This document shows positions 7,411 to 15,713 of a stretch of 64,000 nt of DNA, piece by piece. The first letter of the stretch is position 1; each line of letters begins with the position of its first letter. Origin of the DNA: Paractinoplanes toevensis. Lineage in GTDB: Bacteria; Actinomycetota; Actinomycetes; Mycobacteriales; Micromonosporaceae. The position numbers and the translations under genes are program-made. Location of the stretch: the NCBI RefSeq assembly GCF_018332695.1, contig NZ_BOQN01000014.1:1-64000 (forward strand), read 5' to 3'. Under the pieces are notes generated by a model that was not told the origin of the DNA, searched no databases, and saw only the letters and a program-made list of their open reading frames with translations.

Positions 7411-7725
7411 ATGTTCACTCCGGTGACCGTGCATGTCGATGATCATTGGATCGACGTGATCGTCGGGCCGCCCGACCATCCCTACCGGGTCCTCGACCTC
7501 GATGAGTACGCCGACGCGATCGCCGCCGGCGACATCGATGCCGCGGTCGGGGTCGACGGGCTCCGCCGTACGCAAAGGTTCCTCGACCGGCACCTGAACC
7601 GCCGGCATGACATCCGGCGCGACAGCTGGCCGGACTTCCCGCCTCGAGCCATTGCGGCGCTCGCCGCTCTGCCGTTCAGGCCGCGGTCCGAATCGATTGA
7701 CGACCCGCAAACTGATCTGGCGTGA
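7411..7725 (+). CDS. Hypothetical protein, possibly DUF402-related
   Basis: This 104-residue soluble protein is rich in Asp, with the segment PYRVLDLDEYADAIAAGDID resembling the acidic strand-helix of DUF402 proteins, but it is too short and diverged to be sure. It lies 24 bases after the VOC gene on the same strand and may be co-transcribed. The 3' part loses obvious structure. Function not assigned. Confidence 0.6.
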   Translation: MFTPVTVHVDDHWIDVIVGPPDHPYRVLDLDEYADAIAAGDIDAAVGVDGLRRTQRFLDRHLNRRHDIRRDSWPDFPPRAIAALAALPFRPRSESIDDPQTDLA

Positions 7726-7912
7726 TTTATGCCTTTGTGGTCATGGGGGCTGTTATCTGAGCTATAGCGCTGGCTAGTTGGTGTTGCATTTTTTGGCCAC
7801 GCTCAGTAGCTGCGCCCAGCGGTAGTGGACGCTTCCGTCAACCAACCGGTTGATCCTGGAATCCGTAGGTGGAGCGATTACCGGCCGGCCGTGGCGCACC
7901 AGGATGTAGTAC

Positions 7913-8236
7913 ATGCCTCGTTTGAAGAACGTCCTGTCGTATCGGTCCAGCGGCTCGATACTGAGCGTCTGCTCGAAGGATTCGATTCTGTCCGTCGGGT
8001 CGTACGGATCGATTCTGTCGGTCGCGTCCGTCGCCTCGGTGCTCTCGGTTCTTTCGGTCGGTTCGATCGGCTCGGTGCTGTCGATCGGCGCGTTCGGGTC
8101 GATCCTGTCGATCGGGGTCTTCGCGGCTGCCTTGACTACCGGGTCGTACGCCTTGGCCGGTGTTGTTCTGATGGCCGCCCTGGTCGGGTTGGTCCTGGTC
8201 GGGGCGGCCGGGCGGGCGGTGGCAAAGGTTCGCTGA
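7913..8236 (+). CDS. SILS-repeat protein with C-terminal membrane segment
   Basis: In this 107-residue protein, residues 12-70 are repeats of about eight to nine residues of the type GSILSVGS / GSVLSIGA. A hydrophobic segment at about 80-100 (ALAGVVLMAALVGLVLVGAA) and a short basic tail follow. Regularly spaced Ile/Leu and Ser/Gly suggest a stacked beta-solenoid or a self-associating surface protein; this is inference. AGGA lies 8 bases before the ATG. No signal peptide is obvious. I know of no characterised homologue. Confidence 0.65.
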   Translation: MPRLKNVLSYRSSGSILSVCSKDSILSVGSYGSILSVASVASVLSVLSVGSIGSVLSIGAFGSILSIGVFAAALTTGSYALAGVVLMAALVGLVLVGAAGRAVAKVR

Positions 8237-8307
8237 AGTTCTTTGCAACCGGGATGGGTTGGTCGGTGTGTTCTCCAGTGTGCAAGCACTGATGGGAAGC
8301 GGGGGAC

Positions 8308-8823
8308 ATGGCGGGCAGCGACAGCGCCGACTTTGATGCCTTCTACATCGCGACGGTTCGGCGCGTTGTGGTCTACCTCTATGCGGCCTGCGGCGACCGG
8401 GGTGATGCGCAGGACATCGCCCAGGAAGCCTTTGCCCGGGCCTGGCAGCACTGGTCCAAGGTCGGCGGATACGACGATCCCGAGGCCTGGGTCCGCGCCG
8501 TCGCCTGGCGGCTCATGGCCAACCGGTGGCGCGGGGTGCGGCGCTGGGTCGCTGCCCGTGCCCGGATGGGTCCGCCGGTCGAGGTGACCGGAAGCCCATC
8601 GCCGGATCGGGTGGCCGTCGTCGACGCGCTGCAACAGCTACCGAAAGCGCAGCGGCAGGCCGTCGCCCTGCACTACCTGCTGGATATGTCGGTCAACGAC
8701 ATCGCGGCGACCACCGGCATTCCGGCGGGGACCGTCAAGGCACAACTCTCGAGGGCGCGGACCGCCCTTGCCCGGTTGCTCGGCGAACAAGATCAGGAGA
8801 TCAGCGATGTCACGTCCCGTTGA
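8308..8823 (+). CDS. ECF sigma factor (SigE-type, actinobacterial)
   Basis: The 171-residue protein has region 2 (DFDAFYIATVRRVVVYLYAA, then DAQDIAQEAFARAWQHW) and region 4 (LPKAQRQAVALHYLLDMSVN, then DIAATTGIPAGTVKAQLSRAR), the two domains of extracytoplasmic-function sigma factors. It directs RNA polymerase to a stress or envelope regulon. The downstream gene, overlapping by 17 bases, encodes a membrane protein that may act as its anti-sigma factor. The start is ATG 8308. Confidence 0.92.
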   Translation: MAGSDSADFDAFYIATVRRVVVYLYAACGDRGDAQDIAQEAFARAWQHWSKVGGYDDPEAWVRAVAWRLMANRWRGVRRWVAARARMGPPVEVTGSPSPDRVAVVDALQQLPKAQRQAVALHYLLDMSVNDIAATTGIPAGTVKAQLSRARTALARLLGEQDQEISDVTSR

Positions 8824-9430
8824 GGACCAACTGCGGGAGCTGTCGGACGACGTACAGAATCTGCATGTTCTGCCGGCCGCGGCCGTGCGGGCCCGCGGCC
8901 GTCGGCGCGGCCGTCAGCAGATGGCCGCGCTGGCGGTGGCGGGTGCGGTGATAGCGACGACGGCCGGGATCACGGTCACCAGGAGCCTGGAAAGCCCGAC
9001 CGCGAACCAGTCGGCCGATCGGAGTTCTCCGCTCGCGGCCTGCGTTGTCGCGCTGCCCGACAGCCCGGACGCGGTCCGGATCCGGGTCCTCGACGGCGGG
9101 GCGCCGGCCGGACTGCCCGGTACGACGGCTGCCGAACTGCGCGCCCGTTCCTTCACCGTGGTGGCCACCGGCACCAGCAACGACCCTGCCGTCGGCGCCG
9201 CCACGTTGAGTTACGGCCCGACCGCGATCGGCGCGGCAAACCTTCTGCGGGCCGTCGTGCAGGGCCAGGTCACCATGCGGTTCGACCCCGAACGCCACGA
9301 CGACACGGTCGATTTGGCCCTCGGCCCGGCCTTCACCCGGTTGACCACCACCACCGAGCTCAACCAGAACCTCGCCGCCGCCGGCGAGCCGACCGCACCG
9401 CCGCAGTGCCCGACCGTCGTGTCGCGCTGA
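8807..9430 (+). CDS. Membrane protein with LytR_C-like domain; possible anti-sigma partner
   Basis: The 207-residue product begins VEDQLRELSDDVQNLHVLPA after MSRP, resembling the cytosolic part of anti-sigma factors paired with SigE-type ECFs. A basic stretch RRRGRRQQ-like and one membrane segment (about 43-60) follow. The extracytoplasmic part (VRIRVLDGGAPAGLPGTTAA, then ELRARSFTVV) matches the LytR C-terminal domain. The gene overlaps the ECF gene by 17 bases. Control of the ECF factor is inferred from context. Confidence 0.8.
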   Translation: MSRPVEDQLRELSDDVQNLHVLPAAAVRARGRRRGRQQMAALAVAGAVIATTAGITVTRSLESPTANQSADRSSPLAACVVALPDSPDAVRIRVLDGGAPAGLPGTTAAELRARSFTVVATGTSNDPAVGAATLSYGPTAIGAANLLRAVVQGQVTMRFDPERHDDTVDLALGPAFTRLTTTTELNQNLAAAGEPTAPPQCPTVVSR

Positions 9431-9437
9431 GTGTCGA

Positions 9438-10130
9438 TCAGTAGGAGCCGACGGCTTCCGAGTGGGACCAGGCCTTGCACGGGGTGTCGTAGCGGCCCTT
9501 GATGTAGCCGATGCCCCACTTGATCTGGGTTGCCGGGTTCGTCTTCCAGTCGGCGCCTTCCGAGGCCATCTTGCTGCCCGGCAAGGCCTGGGGGATTCCG
9601 TAAGCGCCGGAGCTGCGGTTCTCGGCCCGGTAGTTCCAGCCGCTTTCCTTCTTGAACAGCTTGTCCAGGCACGGGAACTGGTCGAGGCCGAAGCCCGCGT
9701 CGAGCAGCAGGGCGCAGCCGATCTTTCGGCTTCCGCTGTACTCGTTGCAGCTCGTCGGGATCGGGCCGGTGTAGGCGACCGGCCCGCCGGCCTCGGCCTT
9801 CTTCCGGTCCGCCGCGGCCTTCTTCGCCGCGGCCATCTTGACGTTCAGGTCGTGGGCCTTGGTCGCGGCCGTCTTGGCCTCGGTCGCGGCCTTGTCGGCG
9901 GCGTCGCCCTCGGCCTGACGCTGGTATGCCCGGGCGGCCACGTGGTCACGCTGGCGCTGCTTCAGCAGCTGCATGTCATCGGTGTCGACCTGCGCCACGT
10001 CCAGGGAGACCTGGGCGGAGAGATGTTGCGGCTCATGGTCCCGGCCCATGTAGGCGCCGCCTGCCACGCCTGCCACCAGTAGGGCTATCGCGGCGGCACG
10101 AATGCCTACGCGGCTCCAGGGCCGGTTCAC
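9438..10130 (-). CDS. Exported transglycosylase-like (SLT) protein
   Basis: The 230-residue protein has an N-terminal signal-anchor (VGIRAAAIALLVAGVAGG), then an Ala/Lys-rich coiled-coil linker at about 60-115. The C-terminal domain ends with KESGWNYRAENRSSGAYGIP, AMASEGADW-like and WGIGYIKGRYDTPCKAW. The E-S-GW...AYGIPQALPGSKM pattern is that of the actinobacterial lytic transglycosylase fold; the E of KESGW is the likely catalytic residue. It would cleave peptidoglycan outside the membrane. GTG 10130 with AAGGGA upstream was chosen over the longer frame. It is convergent with the LytR_C gene. Confidence 0.88.
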   Translation of the reverse strand: MNRPWSRVGIRAAAIALLVAGVAGGAYMGRDHEPQHLSAQVSLDVAQVDTDDMQLLKQRQRDHVAARAYQRQAEGDAADKAATEAKTAATKAHDLNVKMAAAKKAAADRKKAEAGGPVAYTGPIPTSCNEYSGSRKIGCALLLDAGFGLDQFPCLDKLFKKESGWNYRAENRSSGAYGIPQALPGSKMASEGADWKTNPATQIKWGIGYIKGRYDTPCKAWSHSEAVGSY

Positions 10131-10365
10131 AAAGCATCCCTTCGTCGGGGGGCGATGATGCTCGCGCAACACCATGGCCTACGCGGGCGCCAATGGTAAA
10201 CACCGCCGCGCCGACGCGCGACCGGTCATATCGGACGGTCACCGCCGCCAAAACGGAGCGTCACGATTCCGTACGGACGGTCACCGGTTACTGACCACAC
10301 GGGCAAGACGTGAGGCACATCACTCCAGCTAGCGTGCGTGCCACCTTCGTTACGAGGAGTGATCA

Positions 10366-11769
10366 ATGGCCGAAGACACCTGGCTTGCCGCCAGACTCAT
10401 TCCGACATCGGGCATCAACGGCGCGGACGAGCAGGAACGACGGGCGACGTCCGCGTTGCTGGCGGTCATGAGCGCGGTTCGGGAGTTCGGCCGAGCGCTG
10501 ACGCAACCGCTCGGTGCGCCGGCCGGCACGGTGCAAACGTTCATCGAGGTTCCCTTCCAGTACGGCGAGGGCAAGCTTTTCCCGGACGGCCTTATTCGGG
10601 TGAGCCGCGGCCAGCGCCGATGGACCGCTCTGGTGGAGGTCAAGACCGGCACCAACGAACTGCAAACCGAGCAGCTCGAGCACTACCTCGACATTGCTCG
10701 TGACCAGGGCTTTGATGCGCTGATCACGATCTCGAACGAGATTCCCCCGATAGCCGGTCAGCATCCGACCACTGTCGACAAGCGGAAACTCAAGAAGGTC
10801 GCTCTGTATCACCTGCCCTGGTCGGAGGTTCTCACGGCGGCGGTGATGCAGAAGGAATACCGCGGAGTCGCCGACCCTGACCAGGCTTGGGTTCTGGGGG
10901 AGCTGATCCGTTATCTCGAGCACCCGAGGTCCGGAGCCCTTGAGTTCAGTGACATGGGTCCGCGGTGGGTTTCGGTCCGGGATTCCGTCGGTGCCGGCAC
11001 GCTCCGAGCCGCCGATGCTGCCGCGTCCGAGATCGTCGGACGGTTCGACGCGCTGGTGCGGTTCGCGGGTCTCAAGCTCGGGCGGCAGCTCGGCACCGAA
11101 ATCGTGCCCGCGCTCAGCCGGCGCGAACTCGCGGAACCCGCGGCGCGTACGCAGAACCTGATCACGCAGCTTGCCGCTACCGGGGCGATGACGGCCGCGT
11201 TGCGCATCCCGGGTGCGGTGGGTGTGCTGTCGATAACCGCGGACCTGCGGGCTTCGAAAATCACCTGCCACGTCGATGTGGACGCACCCAGGGAAGGGCG
11301 TCCCACGACCCGGGTGAACTGGCTCGTGCGTCAGCTCAAGGACGCCCCCGAGTCGGTGCGCCTGGAGTCGTTCGCGGCTTACTCGCGTGGTCCCGGCAAC
11401 GCCGAACTCCTGAGGACGGTGCGCGAAAGCCCGGCGGTGCTCGTCGGTGATCCCGGTCGGGAGATCCGGTCTTTCCGGGTGGCGGCGACGTCGGCGGCCG
11501 GTGGTAAGCGCGGCACGGGCCGAGGGTCGTTCATCGATTCCGTTCTCGACGCCATCGACGGCTTCTACGGGCAGGTGATCCAGAACCTCAAGCCGTGGAT
11601 GCCGGCGCCGCCCAAGTTGAGGTCCGCCGAGGAAGTGATCGAGGCGGAGCCGGTCTCCAAGGCGCTGATCTCCAGCGCGATCTCTTCGCAGGACGGGCCG
11701 GAGGCCGGGACGGGCGAGCAGCCGGAAGTCCAGGCTCCGCTCGAGGGTCTGCCCAGGTGGCGAACGTAG
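10366..11769 (+). CDS. PD-(D/E)XK nuclease-like protein
   Basis: Residues 61-105 of this 467-residue protein form a PD-(D/E)XK-type core: E61, LFPDGLIRV with D74, then TALVEVKTGTNELQTEQLEH with E91-x-K93 and Q104 helix. This suggests a metal-dependent nuclease or a catalytically relevant nuclease fold. The remainder (about 170-470) is alpha/beta with no known motif. No restriction or helicase partner is adjacent; the gene is isolated between a divergent transglycosylase gene and a convergent small membrane protein. A role in DNA repair or defence is possible but not shown. Confidence 0.8.
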   Translation: MAEDTWLAARLIPTSGINGADEQERRATSALLAVMSAVREFGRALTQPLGAPAGTVQTFIEVPFQYGEGKLFPDGLIRVSRGQRRWTALVEVKTGTNELQTEQLEHYLDIARDQGFDALITISNEIPPIAGQHPTTVDKRKLKKVALYHLPWSEVLTAAVMQKEYRGVADPDQAWVLGELIRYLEHPRSGALEFSDMGPRWVSVRDSVGAGTLRAADAAASEIVGRFDALVRFAGLKLGRQLGTEIVPALSRRELAEPAARTQNLITQLAATGAMTAALRIPGAVGVLSITADLRASKITCHVDVDAPREGRPTTRVNWLVRQLKDAPESVRLESFAAYSRGPGNAELLRTVRESPAVLVGDPGREIRSFRVAATSAAGGKRGTGRGSFIDSVLDAIDGFYGQVIQNLKPWMPAPPKLRSAEEVIEAEPVSKALISSAISSQDGPEAGTGEQPEVQAPLEGLPRWRT

Positions 11770-11781
11770 CGAAAGGAACGA

Positions 11782-12075
11782 TCAGTCGATAAACGGGGGC
11801 TGCCCGGTGGTCCCCTTCTTGAGCTCCAGCCGTCGCGGCATTTGCCGGTAGCCGCGGTGGTTCGTGGTGAAATGCGAGAAGCCGCTGTTGTCGTGCCGGC
11901 GCCGGGGCGGCGGCACGACGGTGATAACCGCACCGGGTGCTTCCGCCGCCACGGAAGCACCCGGTGCCGCCGGTGCCGGGTGGCGTTGGCGTGAGCGGAT
12001 GTGCCGCGTCACGAACAACGCCGTGACACACACGAGGATGCTCACCAGAATCATCGTGCGAATCACGGTTGCCAC
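11782..12075 (-). CDS. Small membrane protein
   Basis: The 97-residue protein has an N-terminal membrane segment (VIRTMILVSILVCVTALFVT) followed by an Arg-rich stop-transfer (RHIRSRQR), a Pro/Ala linker and a basic C-terminal region. There is no recognisable domain. It is convergent with the PD-(D/E)XK gene, with 12 bases between them. Confidence 0.65.
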   Translation of the reverse strand: MATVIRTMILVSILVCVTALFVTRHIRSRQRHPAPAAPGASVAAEAPGAVITVVPPPRRRHDNSGFSHFTTNHRGYRQMPRRLELKKGTTGQPPFID

Positions 12076-12215
12076 GACCTCTCACACCCGGGGTCATTGG
12101 TTATCGAGACAACGACAGTAGCAGTGGCCAATCCCGGAACCAATGGTCCGTGAGTCCCCCGGCAGTGTCCGAATTGTGGACGGGACCGTGCTAGGGGCGG
12201 GCCTATGCTGTGCCG

Positions 12216-12620
12216 ATGGCACCACCGCGGCCCGCCACCGGATTCGGCGCCTACCTGAAGGAAGCGATCCTGGCCGCCCGGTTCCCGACGCCGACCCACT
12301 TCGCGCGGGCCGTCGGCACCGACCCGTCGGTGGTGCTGCGCTGGCTGAGCGAGGAACAGCGGCCCACCATCAAGTCGATCGAGCGGATCGCGCCGGTCCT
12401 CGGCCGCAGCATCAACGAACTGGTGCTGGCCGCTTACCCCGACCGGCTCAGCGGCCCGGCCCCGGCCGCGCCGGCCACTCATCCGCTGGTTCACGAGCTG
12501 GGCCGGTTCCTCGCCGACGACTCACCGATCCCGCGCGCCGACCGCGAAGCACTGGAGACGGTCCTCGATCGGATGCTCGATCCCTATCGGAGACTGCTGC
12601 GGCGTCGCAAGTCCGGGTGA
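12216..12620 (+). CDS. XRE-family HTH protein
   Basis: The 134-residue protein has an N-terminal helix-turn-helix domain (FGAYLKEAILAARFPTPTHF, then ARAVGTDPSVVLRWLSEEQ) and the following turn PTIKSIERIAPVLGRSINEL that typifies Cro/C1-type regulators. A C-terminal helical region of about 60 residues ends in a basic tail (RRLLRRRKSG). A GTG six bases earlier is an alternative start. It is probably a DNA-binding regulator; target unknown. Confidence 0.85.
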   Translation: MAPPRPATGFGAYLKEAILAARFPTPTHFARAVGTDPSVVLRWLSEEQRPTIKSIERIAPVLGRSINELVLAAYPDRLSGPAPAAPATHPLVHELGRFLADDSPIPRADREALETVLDRMLDPYRRLLRRRKSG

Positions 12621-12695
12621 CAGATACCCGCCTGAACGCACGTTGTCGCTGGTCGATGGTCGCGCTGGCGGCTCCGGGTCACTAGCCTCCAAGCC

Positions 12696-13211
12696 ATGAC
12701 CGAGCGGGGATTCCAGCTTCAGATCAGCAAACTGCTCGTAGTCGCGGTCATCGTCGCCACCGCGGCCACCGGCGCGCTGATCGTCACCCTGCTGACCTCG
12801 ATGCCGTCCGGGCAGACGCCCGCACCGGGCCCGAACGGCCTGCCACCGCCGCCGCCGAACCTGCGGCCGATCGCCGTGTTCTCGATCGTCACGGGTTTCT
12901 TCGTGCTCTCCTGGCTGGCCGTTCTGGTGGTGTTCGCCCGCGACCAGATCCTGCGCCAGCTCCGCCTGCACCAGGAGCCCCTCGGCCCCGACGGCGAGTT
13001 GAGCGGCCTGCTGGCCGGCCTGCGCGCCGAGATCGCCGCCGACCGCGAGCGGGACCTCGAGGCGTTGACCGACCGCCTGGCCGACCTGACGGCAGAGTTC
13101 GGTGAACGCCGCGAAACCGACGGTTACCTGAACGGCATGCGCAACGCCGCCACCCCGGATCCACCCGAGGCCAACGTCCGAGCGCTACGCCGCACCCCAC
13201 CCCAGCGCTGA
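12696..13211 (+). CDS. Two-TM membrane protein with coiled coil
   Basis: The 171-residue protein has two membrane segments, at about 12-34 (LLVVAVIVATAATGALIVTL) and 58-80 (IAVFSIVTGFFVLSWLAVLV), joined by a Pro-rich loop. A cytosolic charged helix from about 95 to 140 (AEIAADRERDLEALTDRLAD) is likely a coiled coil. No catalytic motif is visible. Function unknown. Confidence 0.75.
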   Translation: MTERGFQLQISKLLVVAVIVATAATGALIVTLLTSMPSGQTPAPGPNGLPPPPPNLRPIAVFSIVTGFFVLSWLAVLVVFARDQILRQLRLHQEPLGPDGELSGLLAGLRAEIAADRERDLEALTDRLADLTAEFGERRETDGYLNGMRNAATPDPPEANVRALRRTPPQR

Positions 13212-13214
13212 GGT

Positions 13215-13562
13215 TCAGTCGTCGTCGGTGAGTTCGGCGAGGACCTCGGCGGCGTCGGAACTGCCCATCGCGGCCAGGCGGCGTAGCTCGTCGAGGTTGT
13301 TCTGTTCGCCGGCCAGCTCGATCAGGGCGTCGGTCGCGTCGGAGTGGCCCCGGTCGGAGAGGCGGCGCAGCTCGGCCAGGTCGCCCCGGTCGGTGGCCAG
13401 CTCGACCAGGTGGTCGGTGGCGTCGGAACTGCCCGCGTCGGCCAGCCGGCGCAGCTCGTTGAGGTCCTCGCGGTCCACCGCCAGGGCGATCAGGGCGTCG
13501 AGGGCGTCCTGATCGCCGGAGGCGGCGCGCTGTCGCAGGCGAAGCTCGTCGGGGTCGCTCAT
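13215..13562 (-). CDS. Helical repeat protein (three ~31-residue repeats)
   Basis: This 115-residue acidic protein is built of three tandem units of about 31 residues of the form DATDxLIELAxDRGDLxELR, then RLADAGSSDA. Each unit would fold as a helix pair like Sel1/TPR or HEAT repeats, giving a small protein-binding scaffold. There is no signal or membrane segment. Four bases separate its 3' end from the convergent membrane-protein gene. Partner unknown. Confidence 0.75.
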   Translation of the reverse strand: MSDPDELRLRQRAASGDQDALDALIALAVDREDLNELRRLADAGSSDATDHLVELATDRGDLAELRRLSDRGHSDATDALIELAGEQNNLDELRRLAAMGSSDAAEVLAELTDDD

Positions 13563-13574
13563 CCGGCAACCATG

Positions 13575-14618
13575 TCAGGCGCCGGTGACCGCCTGGTAGC
13601 CCTTGTGGGTGCGGAAGTAGTCGGTCATCGTGTCGGTGCGCAGCGCCAGGAACAGGGCGCGGCAGCCCGCGGTGTTCAGGCGGTTGGCGGTGCCGGCGGT
13701 GGTGTGCACGAAACCGGTCGACGGGATCGTGGTGAAGGCGAGGTCGTCCTGGCGCAGGCCGGACAGCTGGCGGACGGTGCGGCCCAGGTCCAGGGCCTGG
13801 TCGACGACCAGCGACCGGGCCGCCTCGGACAGCAGCTCGTTGAGGCGGATGGGGTTGGTGAGCACGCCCATCGACAGCACCTTGCCGGTCAGCGCGTGCA
13901 GGTACTGCTGCTGCCGCTTGACCCGGTCGAAGTCGCCCTCGGCGAGACCGTAGCGCTGGCGTACGTAGATCTCGGCCTCCTTGCCGTCCAGGTGGTTCAC
14001 GCCCGCCTTGAACCGGTGGCCGGTGCGGCCGTCCCGCACGGTCTTGCGCACGGTCACGTCGACCCCGCCGACAATGTCGGTGATCTTCCGGATGGCGGCG
14101 AAGTCGACCCGGACCACGTGGTCGATGCCGACCCCGGTCAGGTGGCTGACGACCTGCACGACCAGCGGTGCGCCGCCCCACGCGTACGCCGCATTGATCT
14201 TGGTTTTGCCGCCGGCCCACCGGCCCGCCACCGGCGGGATATAGACGTACGAATCCCGGGGGAACGACACGATGCTCGCGTGCCGCCGGTCGCCGGCCAC
14301 GTGCACCAGCATGATCGTGTCGCTGCGGGACTGGCCCTGGGTCCAGCCGACGCGGGTGTCGACGCCGAGGACGAGGAAGTTCTCGCCGGCCCCGAGGCCG
14401 ATGCCGGGAACTGCGGTGGGCAGGGTGGACGGGCCGGTGACCACCACGTACTCGGAGCCCTTGGTGATCTTCGGGAGTGCGGCGGCCTGCCCGAGCATGT
14501 CGTCCCGGCCGACCTGCCCGGCAACATGGTCGGCATAGAGCACAGATGCCCCGAAACCGGCCCCGGCGAGGGCGGCAAGGACCGTGATGGTCACGAGGAC
14601 CGCTTTAACCCAGCGCAC
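13575..14618 (-). CDS. LCP (LytR-CpsA-Psr) family cell-wall ligase
   Basis: The 347-residue protein has a signal-anchor at residues 5-25 and an LCP domain. The motifs are LGVDTRVGWTQGQSRSDTIM (binding of pyrophosphoryl-lipid), SIVSFPRDSYVYIPPV with catalytic Arg/Asp, and DFAAIRKITDIVGGVDVTV. LCP enzymes attach teichoic acid, arabinogalactan or other glycopolymers to peptidoglycan outside the membrane. The C-terminal part has LRQDDLAFTTIPSTGF, as in actinobacterial members. It ends 12 bases before the repeat-protein gene and may share its transcript. Confidence 0.93.
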   Translation of the reverse strand: MRWVKAVLVTITVLAALAGAGFGASVLYADHVAGQVGRDDMLGQAAALPKITKGSEYVVVTGPSTLPTAVPGIGLGAGENFLVLGVDTRVGWTQGQSRSDTIMLVHVAGDRRHASIVSFPRDSYVYIPPVAGRWAGGKTKINAAYAWGGAPLVVQVVSHLTGVGIDHVVRVDFAAIRKITDIVGGVDVTVRKTVRDGRTGHRFKAGVNHLDGKEAEIYVRQRYGLAEGDFDRVKRQQQYLHALTGKVLSMGVLTNPIRLNELLSEAARSLVVDQALDLGRTVRQLSGLRQDDLAFTTIPSTGFVHTTAGTANRLNTAGCRALFLALRTDTMTDYFRTHKGYQAVTGA

Positions 14619-14869
14619 TCACACCCGCCTTCAGCCGAGGATCTGCCCACTCCCCAGACCTATCGGCGCTTCTTTTCGACCCGTGAGGGCGGGCTTCCGG
14701 TGTGGGGCGGGGCGTGGCGAAGCCGCCCGGATCGGCGGATTCGTAGCAGTTCGGCCGATGCTTGCGGCGGTGTCCGGGTTCGGTCGCCGACCGGACGGCG
14801 GGCCCGCGTTGATGAGCGCTGGAGGTCGGTCTTCCAGGGCGTCCTGAGCCGGTGACCGCATCAAAACAG
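14619..14869. other. Upstream region of the LCP gene; no gene seen
   Basis: These 250 GC-rich bases separate the LCP start from the terminator of the tRNA gene. No convincing reading frame or RNA was recognised. Promoter elements for the minus-strand LCP gene probably lie here. Confidence 0.4.
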
Positions 14870-14895
14870 AAAACCCGGACGCCTGTCCGGGTTTT
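14870..14895 (-). terminator. Rho-independent terminator of tRNA-Ala
   Basis: AAAACCCGGAC pairs with GTCCGGGTTTT around a four-base loop. On the minus strand this gives a GC stem followed by TTTTC, placed 9 bases after the tRNA 3' end. Confidence 0.88.
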
Positions 14896-14903
14896 CTTCG
14901 GGG

Positions 14904-14976
14904 TGGAGCTGAGGGGACTCGAACCCCTGACCCCCACACTGCCAGTGTGGTGCGCTACCAGCTGCGCCACAGCCCC
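14904..14976 (-). tRNA. tRNA-Ala (GGC anticodon)
   Basis: The minus strand folds as a 73-nucleotide tRNA. The acceptor GGGGCTG pairs with CAGCTCC (one G-U); the D-arm holds GCGCAGCTGGTAGCGC; the anticodon arm CACAC-TGGCAGT-GTGTG gives anticodon GGC. The T-arm AGGGGTTCGAGTCCCCT follows, and A is the discriminator base. The CCA end is not fully encoded. It reads GCC alanine codons. Confidence 0.95.
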
Positions 14977-15030
14977 TTACCGCCCCCGGCTCAGCCGGGC
15001 ACGGAGGAAATACTACACAACCCCGAGGGG

Positions 15031-15588
15031 TCAGTTCAGGAGGGGGTCCGGAGGGAAGTGGGCCACCGCGGCCAGAATGTCGCCCTGGCGGCGCAGGACC
15101 ATGCCCCACAGGTCGTCGGGGCGGGCCATGAACGGGTCGCCGGGCAGGGCGTCCAGCAGGAACCAGGAGCCGGACGCTATCTCCTCCTCCAACTGGCCCG
15201 CTGACCAGCCGGAGTAGCCCGCGAAGACCCGGATGCCGGCCACGCTGTCGCGGATGCGGTCGGGGTCGGCCGACAGGTCGACCGTGCCGAGCGCGCCGGA
15301 CACCTGATGGAAACCGGTCACCCGCTTTTTCACCTCGGGGCGGGTGCGGGCCAGGCAGATCGCCGACTCGGGCTGCACCGGGCCGCCCTCGAACAGGACC
15401 GCAGGCTCGCCGGCCAGGGAGCCCCAGTCGCCCAGGACGTCGGCCACCGGGACCTCGGTCGCCCGGTTGAGCACCACGCCCAGGGCGCCGCCGGTCTCGT
15501 GGGCCACGAGCAGGACGACCGTACGATCAAAGTTCGGATCTTTGAGGGTTGGAGTCGCCACCAGCAAACGGCCGGTCATCGACTCCAT
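15031..15588 (-). CDS. YqgE/AlgH family protein
   Basis: The 185-residue protein begins MESMTGRLLVATPTLKDPNF and continues VVLLVAHETGGALGVVLNRA, VLFEGGPVQPESAICLAR and RVFAGYSGWSAGQLEEEI. All are signatures of the YqgE/AlgH (DUF179) family. The family is widespread and cytosolic with no settled biochemical role. The start at 15588 is preferred to the longer frame because conserved homology begins here. Confidence 0.93.
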   Translation of the reverse strand: MESMTGRLLVATPTLKDPNFDRTVVLLVAHETGGALGVVLNRATEVPVADVLGDWGSLAGEPAVLFEGGPVQPESAICLARTRPEVKKRVTGFHQVSGALGTVDLSADPDRIRDSVAGIRVFAGYSGWSAGQLEEEIASGSWFLLDALPGDPFMARPDDLWGMVLRRQGDILAAVAHFPPDPLLN

Positions 15589-15713
15589 CGACCGGCCTCC
15601 GATCCGCTGACCCTCGCTATGCACGGGCTACCCACAGCGCACGGGGGTCGTGTTCCACCAACGCCATGCCCAGCACATTAGCCCGAGACTCGGGGCCCCG
15701 ATAAGGTCTGCCC

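Noticed and set aside
8000..8160. SILS-coding repeats as a CRISPR array
   Set aside because: Units are 24-27 bases without unique spacers and lie inside one continuous plus-strand reading frame with a Shine-Dalgarno sequence.
10131..10365. ydaO-type c-di-AMP riboswitch upstream of the transglycosylase gene
   Set aside because: Family context made this attractive, but none of the conserved riboswitch blocks could be found in the leader.
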